The position numbers and the translations under genes were made by a program. Positions 47,201 through 57,380 of a DNA stretch of 64,000 nt are shown one piece after another. The DNA is taken from the NCBI GenBank assembly GCA_033819885.1, contig JAQYUZ010000001.1:124001-188000 (forward strand), given 5' to 3'. Every line of letters begins with the position of its first letter. Position 1 is the first letter of the stretch. Source of the stretch: Microbotryomycetes sp. JL201. Taxonomy: Eukaryota; Basidiomycota; Microbotryomycetes. The notes under the pieces were generated by a model that searched no databases, had not been told where the DNA came from, and saw nothing but the letters and a program-made list of their open reading frames with translations.

Positions 47201-47707
47201 ATCCATAGCAAGACGGGTGCGTCAGCGTATAGTTTTGAGCTGTGCACGGACGGTGATCGCGCGGACGCGTGGGCGGCTGCTGCTGCGCGCTTCGGTTTTT
47301 TCTTCGATCGTGCGGACCCGATGGAACGGATTGAGTGGAAAATATAGCTTACACGAGCTGCAGAGCACGACACCGAGGCGCACAGCAGTGTCAATCGGTC
47401 AGTACACTAGTATACACTACACTCTGGTTGCTGTTTGCTTTTCGCGAGATGTGCTTGTGTGGTTGCGCAAAGCGAGGCATGGCTGTGCTCTGAGCCTGTT
47501 TGCCGGAAGGCCTCGAAGGGTCGGCTGCCACGGCGGCACAGCGAGGCGAGGGAAAGAGGCTCCCGCCAGCCCACTGAAACGCGACGCGCTGCTGTGAGGA
47601 CGCACCTGCTTGCGCTTCTTCTTGGGCTGTCCGTTCTTGTCCAGCTTGACGTCTGCGGTCGGTGGCGGTGTCGTGTCCGACATGTTGTGCTCGGCCGCGA
47701 CCGTCAT
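44229..47707 (-). CDS. Zn2Cys6 fungal-specific transcription factor
   Basis: The start MTVAAEHNMSDTTPPP is followed by a basic patch (KNGQPKKKRKQ). A binuclear zinc cluster is split by an intron: ACDSCRLR joined to RVKCDKAEKGEADCSECAKK and KIKC (C-x2-C-x6-C ... C-x2-C-x6-C). A linker and the fungal transcription-factor middle homology region follow, with LISTYSTVFQGQCYVVEWDV, HLHPTVQCLAYTMQA, GFARMMYERAMRKADEVGAW and further short exons through 45.0-46.0 kb. The C-terminus is Pro/Ser/Tyr-rich (YSQAAYAPPSHNPQPPYGAR) and ends PAVE. About ten introns; the exact joins in the middle are uncertain. Target genes unknown. Confidence 0.85.
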
Positions 47708-48097
47708 GGCACGAGGGCGACCAGTCGGTTCCGCCCCTGCGTCAATGTTCGCTCGGGCGTGTCTCGTCCGATGCTGAACGACGCTACCTTGAAAGCTAGT
47801 GAGGTCGTCGAGTCGCGCAGACAACGAGCAAGCGCGAACAGAGTCTGTCGTGCAAGAAAGATGGGAGAGCGAGCGGGACCACCCTCGACTGGCACCGACC
47901 TCGGCTCTCGATTTGAAATTCCAGAAGAGGATATAATTATTGCGTTCCAGCAGACGACAAAGTCACAGGCATCATTGTCGTCTGATGCTCTGCGATGTCT
48001 CCGCTTATATTATAGCAATCCCAAACCTTGACATTTGAGCTCATTTGCAACGCATTCCTTGTTCGGCGCCCGGGCGCAAGCCTGCTGACCCAGCGGC
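47708..48097. promoter_or_regulatory. Bidirectional intergenic region, Zn2Cys6 factor / FAM32A
   Basis: 390 bp between divergent start codons. AT-rich near 47990-48010 (TTATATTATAGC), which could serve as a TATA-like element for the forward gene. Nothing else stands out. Confidence 0.4.
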
Positions 48098-48703
48098 ATG
48101 TCTGATGGCGTGTACCACAAGACGGGTGGTGCGCTCAAACTGAAAGGAGGACCTGTCGGCCCCGCGTGAGTCACCACACAGCCGCCCGGCGTATCCCACG
48201 ACGCAGCCGTCTCATACTGACGTTCGCGTCTTGTCTCTCCACAGCAACAAAAAGAAGAAAAAGACAAAGTCTAGCACGAGTGAAAAGGCGAGGCATGGTG
48301 ACGATGCGTTGGCATTGACCAAGCGCGACGGCGACGAAGCGCCCGGGCACGCTAGCGGGCACGACAGCGACTCGGCGACAGCAGGCTCGGGTCAGTACAC
48401 AAAGATTGAAAAGACAGAGGCACAGCGCAGGTTCGAGGAGGTGCAGAAGAAGAGAGTGAGCCTCGCCCGCGGCTGTCTCTTCCCATTCCTACACGGCACT
48501 GACTGACTTGGTCACCAACTCTCAGATGCTCGAAAAGGCAGCGAAAGCAGCAACCAAGAGCCACAAGGACCGCGTCGCAGAGTTCAACGCCAAGCTCGAG
48601 AGACTGTCCGAGCATCACGACATGCCTCGTGTACGTAATCGTCTCGCTGTACCAAGAGCGTCTCATTTGACCCTGCTTGTTCCCTCAGATTGGTCCTGGC
48701 TAA
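48098..48703 (+). CDS. FAM32A-family nuclear protein
   Basis: Small basic protein of the FAM32A family, whose human member sits in the active spliceosome and aids exon ligation. Exons give MSDGVYHKTGGALKLKGGPV, a Lys-rich stretch NKKKKKTK, then KTEAQRRFEEVQKKRMLEKA and SHKDRVAEFNAKLERLSEHH, ending DMPRIGPG. Human FAM32A has the same order: GPLKLKG, a poly-Lys stretch, TPAQAAFEKMQEKR, THKQRVEDFN and LTEHYDIPKV. Three introns; stop at 48701-48703. Confidence 0.92.
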
Positions 48704-48793
48704 GCCGCATTTGTGCCGTTGCCGTGCGTATGCGTGTCTAAATCTCCCGTTTCTGCCTCTCTGTGTCTTGAAATGGCAACAATATTGGTACTT

Positions 48794-50370
48794 TTACGCC
48801 GCAGCCTCTTGCGGGTCAACCTTGATGTATGTCTCTGCAATCCTCTGCTCGACGTATTTGCCTGCGAGCACCGGCTCGTACTTTGCCGGTCTCGCCTCGG
48901 TTACGGTTTGGGGCAGCGGCTCGATCAAGGTGTCGTAGTTGACGCCAAAGAAAAATGGCATACTCATCTGCTCCAGCAACATCAGCTTGACTTCTGGTCT
49001 GTGTGAGCTAAAAATACCGCACCCTGGCCTGTCCTGTTCGGTTGATGGCTCTGTGAACGGTCGACTTGAAGACGCCATTCGTCCATCTTTGCAATTGATC
49101 GCCCAGGTTCAAGACGACTTGGAAGCACGGGCTCAGTGGAAGCTAGCGACCGGCCGTGCGTGTCACTCACTGGTTCCAGGAATCGGAGGCGCTTGGACCC
49201 ATTCGCCTGCGCCGTTCAAAACCTGCAGAGCTTGAACATCTCCGTGTTGGACCAGCAGCGTAAACATTTCGTAATCGGTATGAGCACCGATCTGTGCATA
49301 CGAGTCTCAGCGTCAATTCTGCTTGCGCTTCAAGTCAGAGCAGGCTCACGCCGATTTCTGCCAGGTCTGTCGGGCCATATTGCGGCGGATAATTCAAGAT
49401 TCGCATGACAGATCCAGGGTTTGTGATGTGCTTGTCGAAATAATCCTCGGGCCTATCGATGACAAAGCTTAGAGCACCATCGAAGTGATCGAGCCCTCCC
49501 GAGACTTACAAATCGAGCGCGAGCGCAAAAATCGGGAACAAACGCTTGCCTAGCGCCATGATCTCGTCCCACGTCTTTTGAAGCGCCGGCTTGAAGCCAG
49601 GCAAATCCTCTGCCGGGGGCCACATGTTGCCTGAATTTTCTTTGTCGGCCGAGAACTTTTGGTCATCCGCGCCCATGTCCCATGACTCGTGCACATCGCC
49701 ACGAGATGCAGGGTCCACTTTCTCTCCCATCAACGCTGTTTAACGCGAGAGACATTAGTCGTCGAGCCCCTCTGATCGTACCCAGACTTACGAGCATAGC
49801 CTTTGAAGCTGGTTCCTTTGTGCAAGTCAACGAGCATCTTCTTGTCAATAGGCTGGTCGAAGAACTGGCGAGCTTGACTGTATCCAACAATGGTCAGTAC
49901 AACGATTGAGCTGAAATTAATCAGTGAAAGACACACTTGAATGCTTCATCGAGCACCTCTTGCGGAATGCCATGATTGGCAATGTAGAAGAAGCCCGATT
50001 CGATGCATGCCTGCCGGGCTCAAGATTGTGAGTGCGCTGTATTGCCAATACGCTCTGCAATGCTCACTGCCTGAACCTACGATAAGCTTCGGATCAGCGT
50101 TCTATCCAGACGTGGAGCCGAAGGCCATCGACGCACCTCTGCGGCTACCTGTCTCCTGTCTTCAATGTTCTTTGACGTGATCTTGGACAAGTCAATCACC
50201 GGCAGCTTGTCAAAAGCCTGACAGATCCCGCGCGAGCAAGAGTCAGCCGCGGCCACTGCAGGACTGTCTGCCATACGAAGGCGGCGCATGACCTACGCAC
50301 CTTGCCTTCGACGTCATCAGAAATAAGACGCTCGCCGAGTCCAGTCTTGAGAACCTTTTGCGTCGACATG
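48794..50370 (-). CDS. Isopenicillin-N-synthase-like 2-oxoglutarate/Fe(II) oxygenase
   Basis: Non-haem iron oxygenase. MSTQKVLKTGLGERLISDDV starts the protein. The N-terminal IPNS-type domain follows (FDKLPVIDLSKITS, SGFFYIANHGI, QARQFFDQPIDKK). The jelly-roll core has the iron ligands in GAHTDYEMFTLL (His-x-Asp) and STVHRAINRTG (distal His), and the co-substrate-binding RYS segment (RYSIAHFFGVNYD). Stop at 48794-48796. Many short introns. The family covers oxidations from antibiotic synthesis to hormone and flavonoid metabolism, so the substrate cannot be inferred. No biosynthetic cluster surrounds it. Confidence 0.87.
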
Positions 50371-50798
50371 GTGAGCTGTGGATGGCCAAGAAAGCCCGGC
50401 GCGTCTCGGCCGAGAAAGGTCTCATCCGAAACAAGTGCATACACAAATTGAGGCATGCACATGAGCATCAGTCACGCACATGAGCATCAGTGATCATCGC
50501 CACAAAAGAGGTTATGAAGGCGCCGATCACGTGATCCAATCTTGCTCAGATCAATCGCCTGGTAGCCTTTCATCAGGATCAGGAGCTCCAGTCACGCACC
50601 CGGGTCACGTCGCAAAATATGATTCTTTGCACTGATTCTGTGATAGTGAACGATAGCGATAAGTGTTATCCGACGGGCCGCCGGCAAAACCGAGACGCGA
50701 AAAAAGGTTTGAACGCGTCAACGCTTCCTTCCTCGGCAACGCGTCCATAGCAGCACCCACGACTTTCGCCGCCGAGCGAAGGTGCAACGAGCTTTGAC
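50371..50798. promoter_or_regulatory. Bidirectional intergenic region, 2OG oxygenase / BCAT
   Basis: 428 bp between divergent start codons. A short direct repeat, CACGCACATGAGCATCAGT-like, occurs twice near 50455-50492. No other structure seen. Confidence 0.4.
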
Positions 50799-52078
50799 AT
50801 GGCCGCTTCTACCTCTTTCGATGTCAATGCACTGAGTATACAACAGACCAAGACGCCCGGCCAGCTGCCTCCGTCGCAGAGTCTCATATTCGGTCAACAA
50901 TTTACCGACCACATGCTCACCATCAAATGGCATGCCCAAACTGGATGGCAAGCACCAGAGATCAAGCCATACGGGGATTTGTCGCTCTCGCCTGCAGCGA
51001 CGGTGCTTCACTATGCTCCGACGTTGTTTGAAGGCATGAAGGCGTACAAGGATCAGAATGGAATGGCTAGGCTGTTCAGGCCGGACATGAACATGGCACG
51101 GATGCTGAGAGGAGTGCAACGAATGGGTTTTCCGGCAAGTCCAACGTCATTTTCCACAACGGTGGCGTCGATTGCGCATAAGCTAACGCTATGTCTCGCA
51201 CAGCTTTTTGAAGGCGACGACCTCATTCACCTGATCAAAAAGCTCGTTGCCCTCGACGAACATTTTATTCCAACCGATCCTGGTTGCTCGCTTTACATTC
51301 GGCCGACCCTGATCGGAACACGTGCTAGTCTCGGTGTCGGACCATCTGACGAAGTGCTTTTGTTCGTCATTATGTCACCCGTGGGCAAATACTACCCGAC
51401 TGGCGCAAAGCCCGTGTCCTTGTTGGCATCGTCGCGGGACGTGCGAGCGTGGCGTGAGTCGCCTTGTTGCCCTGTGATTGTCCATAAGGGATGCGCTGAT
51501 CAGTCTTTCGAGCAGCCGGAGGCTGCGGCACGTACAAGTTTGGCGCCAACTATGCGCCCACCGTTCAGGTGCAACAGCAAGCCGCTGCTCTGGGGTACAA
51601 TCAGATCTTGTGGCTGTTCGGTCCCGAACACGAGATCACAGAAGTGGGCATGATGAACTGCTTTGTTGTCAAGCGTCGGCCTGACGGCAAGACAGAGCTG
51701 ATCACTCCGCCACTCGACACGGGTGTGATCCTGCCGGGTGTGACTCGAGACTCTGTTCTCCAACTGGCCCGCGCGCACGTCGACCCTGTTCACCCGCTCA
51801 CGATTGCCGGTTTGCCGCAAAATGTCGAAGTTGTCGAACGACGAATTTGCATGGGTGAAGTTGTCGAAGCCGTCGCCAACAACTCGCTGGTCGAGATTTT
51901 TGGAACCGGCACGGCTGCCGTCATCTCGAGTGTGGAGCGAATCGGGTTCCAAGGCGCGGACGTTCTGGTGCCTTGTGGAGAGTCTGGCATAGGCGAGTTT
52001 GCTCGAGCATTCTTGGCTGAGATTGAGGGACGACAATACGGCAGGATCGAGAGCGACTGGTCCGTCGTCGTCGCATGA
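50799..52078 (+). CDS. Branched-chain amino-acid aminotransferase
   Basis: PLP enzyme interconverting Leu, Ile and Val with their 2-oxo acids. Characteristic stretches are LHYAPTLFEGMKAYKDQNG, LYIRPTLIGTRASLGVGPS, the PLP-lysine region GGCGTYKFGANYAPTVQVQQ (completed by splicing after VRAW), ILWLFGPEHEITEVGMMNCF, ITPPLDTGVILPGVTRDS and EIFGTGTAAVISSV. Two introns, near 51134-51202 and 51453-51514. No clear mitochondrial presequence, so a cytosolic BAT2-like role is more likely than a mitochondrial one. Length, about 385 residues, is normal. Confidence 0.95.
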
Positions 52079-52162
52079 ATAAGCAGCGCCGCACATATGC
52101 TTGCAGCACCATGTAGATAACACTAGAGCTTCTCTGATGACATAGACGAACATACGATTGGC

Positions 52163-53750
52163 ATGCAATATAGAGCCCGATCAAAGTTGCTCCGCAGCGC
52201 AGCGTTGCTGCCTCGCTCTCGCGGACTTTCGCGCTCCTCGACTGGTTGCGTTTCTGTCACAATTGGCAAAGTGACGATGCAGACTCGGCCCGTTGAGATG
52301 CAGCCTGGGCTTGGTACGAACATGCAGCCTGTCATCGGCAGTGACGGCCTGAGCGCGTCAGGGTTGCTCTCCGCAGCATCGCTCTCGCCGACGTCGCTCG
52401 AGGACGAGCTCGCGCGCAAGTGTCGCATGCTCGCTCGCTCTGTCGGCTCTGAAGCCGTTCATGAGCAGCAGCTGCACCGCGCTGACGAACACAGTCCGCG
52501 CTCGCTGCCCAACTCTGGCCATTCGTCACCCGCGAGAACTTCGCCCAGGCTCGCGGCAGGTCCAGGCTTGTCACCACTCAGCCCGACGCATAAGTTTCAC
52601 CACCTGCCGCCTCCATCACCTCGTTCTTCTGCAGCGTACCTCCCTGCCGATGGCGCTTTTGCGCTCGCCGGCATCTCAGAAGAGGACGCAACAGCGTCGA
52701 GCACAGCCGCAGTCGGTTCCGACGCCCCCACCTCGTTCGTGCTCGCACACCAAGACACGCATGACGATGAAGACGACGAAGTGTCGGACATTGACTCGTA
52801 CATGGGAGACAGGCGCAGGCTGAGCAGCCATACGACGCTAGGATCACTCCAATTAATGCACAACGAAGGCAAGTGGGGCCGACTCTGTCCGCGGATTTTA
52901 CTTCTGCTGTGCGGCTGAGAACTTACGCTGACAAAAAGCTCATGTCATGCAGATGTCAGCCAGGCGCTGCTCAAGTCGTCCTTACAAGATGGCGTGTCCC
53001 ACTTTGTCATTGACCTATGGCTTGACGATGGCGAACTGCTAGTCGGCCACAACCAAGACAGCTTGTCGCCTGAACGTACCCTCTCGAGCATGTACATTGG
53101 TGGGTCAGTTTGAGTGTACTTTCTCGATATCCCTGGCTTATACATATACATGCACGCCAGACCCGCTCGTCAGTTTGCTCAGCCAACCATCGCCTCCCTC
53201 ATCGTCATTTACGTTTGCGCCCCATCATCGACGGAGAAGCTCAGCAGCCATCGGCTCAGTCCAAGCTAAATATTTGACTCGGCCTCTGTTGCTGCTTGTC
53301 AACCTCAAAACGGATCCCGTCACAACGTTGCCGTTCCTTCTGCACTACCTCACACCGTTGCTCGACCACTCGCTCTTGACGAAATACTGTCCCAACTCGG
53401 CTCAGACGGAACAAGGACTCGTGACAGTGGCGTGTACAGATGGCACGGACGTGCTCAAGGACCAAGTCGCAAATTTGACTCCGAGATACGTGTTCCTGTC
53501 GGCTTTGCTCGACGAGGAGGACACGAATTGGAACAAGGACGTTTGCACGTTTGTGACGGCGGATCTGGATCAAGTTTTGTGTCGACCAATGGACACCGAG
53601 ACAAAAGGGCTGTCACGTGAGGAAGAGGCAACGGTGATAAGTTTGGTGGCGAGGGTACATGAAAAGGGAGCCAAGCTGCGCATAGGCGGCCTCGAAGGCA
53701 ACGAAGCGTTGTCGCAGCAGTTGACTCAACTGGGCGTCGATTATTGCTGA
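52163..53750 (+). CDS. AIM6-like PLC-type phosphodiesterase family protein
   Basis: The second half resembles the Altered-inheritance-of-mitochondria-6 family, which has a PI-PLC-like TIM-barrel: HNED then SSLQDGVSHFVIDLWLDDGE, LLVGHNQDSLSPERTLSSMY and IDPLVSLLSQP, then RPLLLLVNLKTDPVTTLPFL and VTADLDQVLCRP. The first ~220 residues are Ser/Pro-rich and probably disordered. The intron after HNE is best read as a GC-AG intron (AAG|GCAAGT), giving HNEDVSQALL; a weaker GT alternative gives HNEGNQALL. The start is uncertain; MQTRPVEMQPG at 52277 is an alternative. Same strand as BCAT, 84 bp downstream. Confidence 0.72.
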
Positions 53751-53964
53751 GCGTCGTGTGCGCATCCCAATTACCTTTACCGGCGCCTGGAGCGCTTGAC
53801 GAACTTTTTATCGCCCGCAGTCAACGAATTGCGCTTTTTACGAGCAGGGAACAAGTCCTCGCATGCATATACACGGTGTTTGATAATGTAAGATGAGATT
53901 TACAACAAGCAATAAAGGCGGAGGTGCCACGTGTATCGGATATCTGATGCGTTGAATAACAGTT

Positions 53965-56631
53965 TCAAGCCGTCCAGTCCTTGCACCACTTTTTGAGATG
54001 TTCGGGCACGTCCTTTCTCAGGTCACTTCGTTTCTTCAAAGCTTCATCGATGGTCGTGTCCCAAGGCACGAACCTGAACGTTTTGTGAGGGTTTGCTTCC
54101 GATGGTGTTACGTGGCTTGACAGTTTGCCCAAGTGAGGCAGAAACAACTGTTGAGCTCGAAGGCGATCGAAAGCCTGTACACAATTTTCAATCAGTCATG
54201 CCATGGACAAAGAGGAGCAGATTCTGGCTTTGCTCACCATGATGAAAGCCGATCGAGAAAAAGGTTTTGTAGAAACGTGAATCTTGCCTCGTCCTACGTG
54301 CTCAGAGTAGCAGCGATACAACATCTCAAGGTTGATCGTGTTGTCGTGCATCGTCCTCATATGTTTTGCAGCGATGCAGACGGTGAGCTCGAGGATGTTT
54401 AGTTCTGTAGAGCGAAAACGACGTCAGCTTCTCGGCTTTCATCTTCAAATTGTTGCAACCAGGCTCACGATTCAGGGCCAAGTCGTCACGGCTGGCAGCT
54501 GCTGCTTCGACTGGAAGCTCCGCGACGTCAAAAGTTGGCAACTCGACAGTAGTCTGGTCTCCGTTCGTCAATATTGCTCTGCGTGCTTGAGCTTCCGCCT
54601 TGTGAATGACATGAGTCTGGAGAGGAGACCACGTATCAGCCAGCGAATGGCCAATGCGAGATTGGACGTGCTTACCAAGGCGAGTCGCAGTTGCGTTGGC
54701 GTATTGCCAAACGTGACCCACTGCCGACGGAGATAGTCTTGCACCGCATTGTCGTCGATGAAAGCCTAGAGCCATTCGAATGATCAGAACACGTGGTCGA
54801 ATAGTCGTTCGCCTCGGATCGACTCACTTGTACTTCTTCGTTCCATTCTCGCAACAGAGCTTGCCTTTCTCCACCTTCGACTGCAGCAACCGAAAGCAAG
54901 CTCTTGGCGAGCTTGATGTAATCAGAGTAATTGTTGTTCAAGACCATGTGATGGACTTGAGACTGACAACGCGATCGGACTCGCTTTTCGAGAATCGCGA
55001 GGCAATCCTGAGGTATTCGGGTCAGATTGAGCTTCTTGTCACAGATACTTCTGCGACTGACAGTACGAGACGAAAGGCCAAAGACGCCCATGCCTGCTTT
55101 GCGACGGTTTCCTTGGACAATGTCGAGCAGGCAATACAGAAAGCTTTGCCTCGGGTGCAGCGCAAACAAATCAAACTCGTCGAGCACGATGATGACGGGC
55201 TTTTCGGCGACAGAGTTGGGATCGGTCGCTGGTTCAAGCATCCTGAGCAAAGTCGTCATTGTAGCCGCGTTCGAGCTCTGTCGAGGTGTGCGTTCAGAAA
55301 ATTTGCCGAATTGGATTTAGCAGTCCGAGCTCACCCAGTCTCCGTCGAATTCTTCAAAGCCGTGACTTTTGAGCTGCCAAGCGATGGAGCGTAGGGCCAT
55401 GCGGTCGGTTGTATGAACAAGGCCGTTTAAACGAACAGGAATGTATTGGTCTCGGCCGTAAACTTGATCGAGGATGAATAGGCATCGTTCCGTAATCTGA
55501 AAGCGGAGGTAATCAGTTATGCTTTCAAGTGCCGCGGACAACGAATCAATTCACCATGGTCTTGCCAACGCCTCGGGCTCCAATCAACATGAGACAATTA
55601 CCGGTGCCATCTTGTATGACACTCTTTGCTGCATATCGCATCGGCTGTTCCCACTTGCGGTACTGCTCATCGAGGTATGGCCAAGCCATCACGTCTGCAG
55701 AGTCTCCGGGCCTCCCTACAGTAGGTAGAATGCTTCCAGCCAGCGACCCATTGACGTCTGCAAACAAGCTCAACACGTTTGAAGCTGGATACTGTCGCGA
55801 ATGCCGGATGTGCTTCGACTTCTTGGATGCAGGTTCTGACTCTATCGCGCGTTCCGGCCTGTTTTCCACTTCAAGATCACTCGCGTCCTCTGATTCGGCC
55901 TCGTCTGCCGTGCTTGGCCCAGGTGGAGTCGGAAGCTTGTAGCTTGGCAGGTCCATGTGCGCCCCAACGAGTCGCGAGATAAGCATTGGCGGTGCAGCCA
56001 TGATCGCGCTACGATCAGGCGGCAGTCCGCGTTGTCTGTCTGATTTGGCGCTAAGCGAGGTCGGAGTGGCGCGCGCTTGTTGCTGTTTGTGTGGCGACGG
56101 AGTGCGCGGCAGTGCGTCTGTGTCGCGTTGAGATGGCGTTTGACGCGCTTTCGATGGACTCTTAGTCTTGGTCGGTGTCTTTGGAGGTTGTCGCTGTGCA
56201 GACTTTGGCGGGGTCGGGACCTGGCCGTGGCGTGAAGACGATTTTGGAGACGCCGCCTTTACGGCTGCTGCACGAGACTTTGTTTTCTCCGGTGTTTTGC
56301 CGACTGCCGGTCTTTTCATGCTGCTTCTTGTGCGAATCAGGTATTCTTCCACCTCGTCGTCGCTGCCCGAGCTGTCTTCTGGGACGTCGGCAGCGGCGGG
56401 CCCGGCTGTTGACTGTGCCACGGCGACTCTTGAAGCAGAGCGCGGTGCACGTGCAGGCGCAGGCGCAGGCGACGATGACGACGTGTGTGTTTCGATGTGC
56501 ACGACGGGCGTCAACTTTTGTCGTTTGTGTGCGCTCCGGTAGGTCTTTGTCCCGGCACGCTTTGATTGCTTCAGGCCGCCAGTCCCCGACGCAAGCTCAT
56601 CGTCACTGTGCTGCCGCGTGTGCTTTGGCAT
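53965..56631 (-). CDS. ORC4: Origin recognition complex subunit 4
   Basis: AAA+ subunit of the complex that marks replication origins. The Walker A motif is GARGVGKT (in CLMLIGARGVGKTM) and Walker B is VIIVLDEFDLF. ORC4-typical stretches are QYIPVRLNGLVHTTDRMALR, RSIAWQLKSHGFEEFDGDW, LDIVQGNRRKAGMGVFGLSS, LEKRVRSRCQSQVHH, and the C-terminal FVPWDTTIDEALKKR. The first ~250 residues are a basic, Ser/Pro/Lys-rich extension (PPKTPTKTKSPSKARQTPS) with many S/T-P sites that could be CDK targets. Start MPKHTRQHSDDEL at 56631; stop at 53965-53967. Introns from about 54.1 to 55.5 kb. Confidence 0.92.
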
Positions 56632-57380
56632 ACTGATCTGATGATGAGGAGAGTGGACGGAGAGGCGGATGCAGAGTCAATGGGCGGACGTGAGCGTGAC
56701 GCGCGTGTCTCGACGCGTGTTGCGCGACGCGTCAAAGCTACGGAGCGGTGCTCAGCTGCTTCGCTACGGCGACTCAATATCGAGCTTGGTATGGGAAAAG
56801 GTGTTTGACGCGTCAGGGTAATGGGCAAAGAGTCGACAGGGGCCCATTTGCGAATTAACAAAATGGTCGCTTTGTGATCGACGCGCGTGTCTCACTTTCA
56901 GCAACCGCCGCACACAGGCGACACGCTCTGTTGACACGCGTCAAGCGCTTTATCATCATGCTCGTCTCTTGAAAAAGGCTCTGTGCACCAGGATTGAAAA
57001 ATATCGCAGCAAGCCCGCACGCTGGGGCAGCCACTGACGATAAAATCGTAGTTGACGAGACACCTGACACCATGCAGCGCATCGCAAGGCTCTTTTCAAA
57101 ACAAAGTGGCAGTTTTGCGCATCACACGCAGGAGAGCGCGACTGAAGCAATCACGTGACGAGGGGGATTCCAGAGGGTCTGTGCGCCAACGTATAGCGGC
57201 GGACACACGGACAAGCGTGTGTCTGTTTTGAGACGCTACCTGACGCGTCCCGACGTGATTTTTTACAGCTTTCCTGATTTTGTACAGCTCACCGACTCAC
57301 ACACGCGGGTCGTCTGCGGTGGCGCGCTCCTGCTCGATCGCGTGTTACTTGAGATTCGCGCGAAACTGCAGGCTCAAGCC
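56632..57380. promoter_or_regulatory. ORC4 upstream region with five ACGCGT (MluI-box) sites
   Basis: 749 bp between divergent genes. Exact ACGCGT hexamers start at 56713, 56727, 56808, 56936 and 57243, that is 82, 96, 177, 305 and 612 bp upstream of the ORC4 start codon. ACGCGT is the MCB element bound by the Mbp1-Swi6 factor MBF, which drives G1/S transcription of replication genes in yeasts. Several near matches (GACGCGCGT) lie among them. The link to ORC4 is an inference from position and known MBF biology. Confidence 0.6.

Noticed and set aside
48794-50370. Secondary-metabolite cluster around the isopenicillin-N-synthase-like gene
   Set aside because: Neighbours are a FAM32A homologue, a transaminase and housekeeping genes; no NRPS, PKS or terpene synthase is present.
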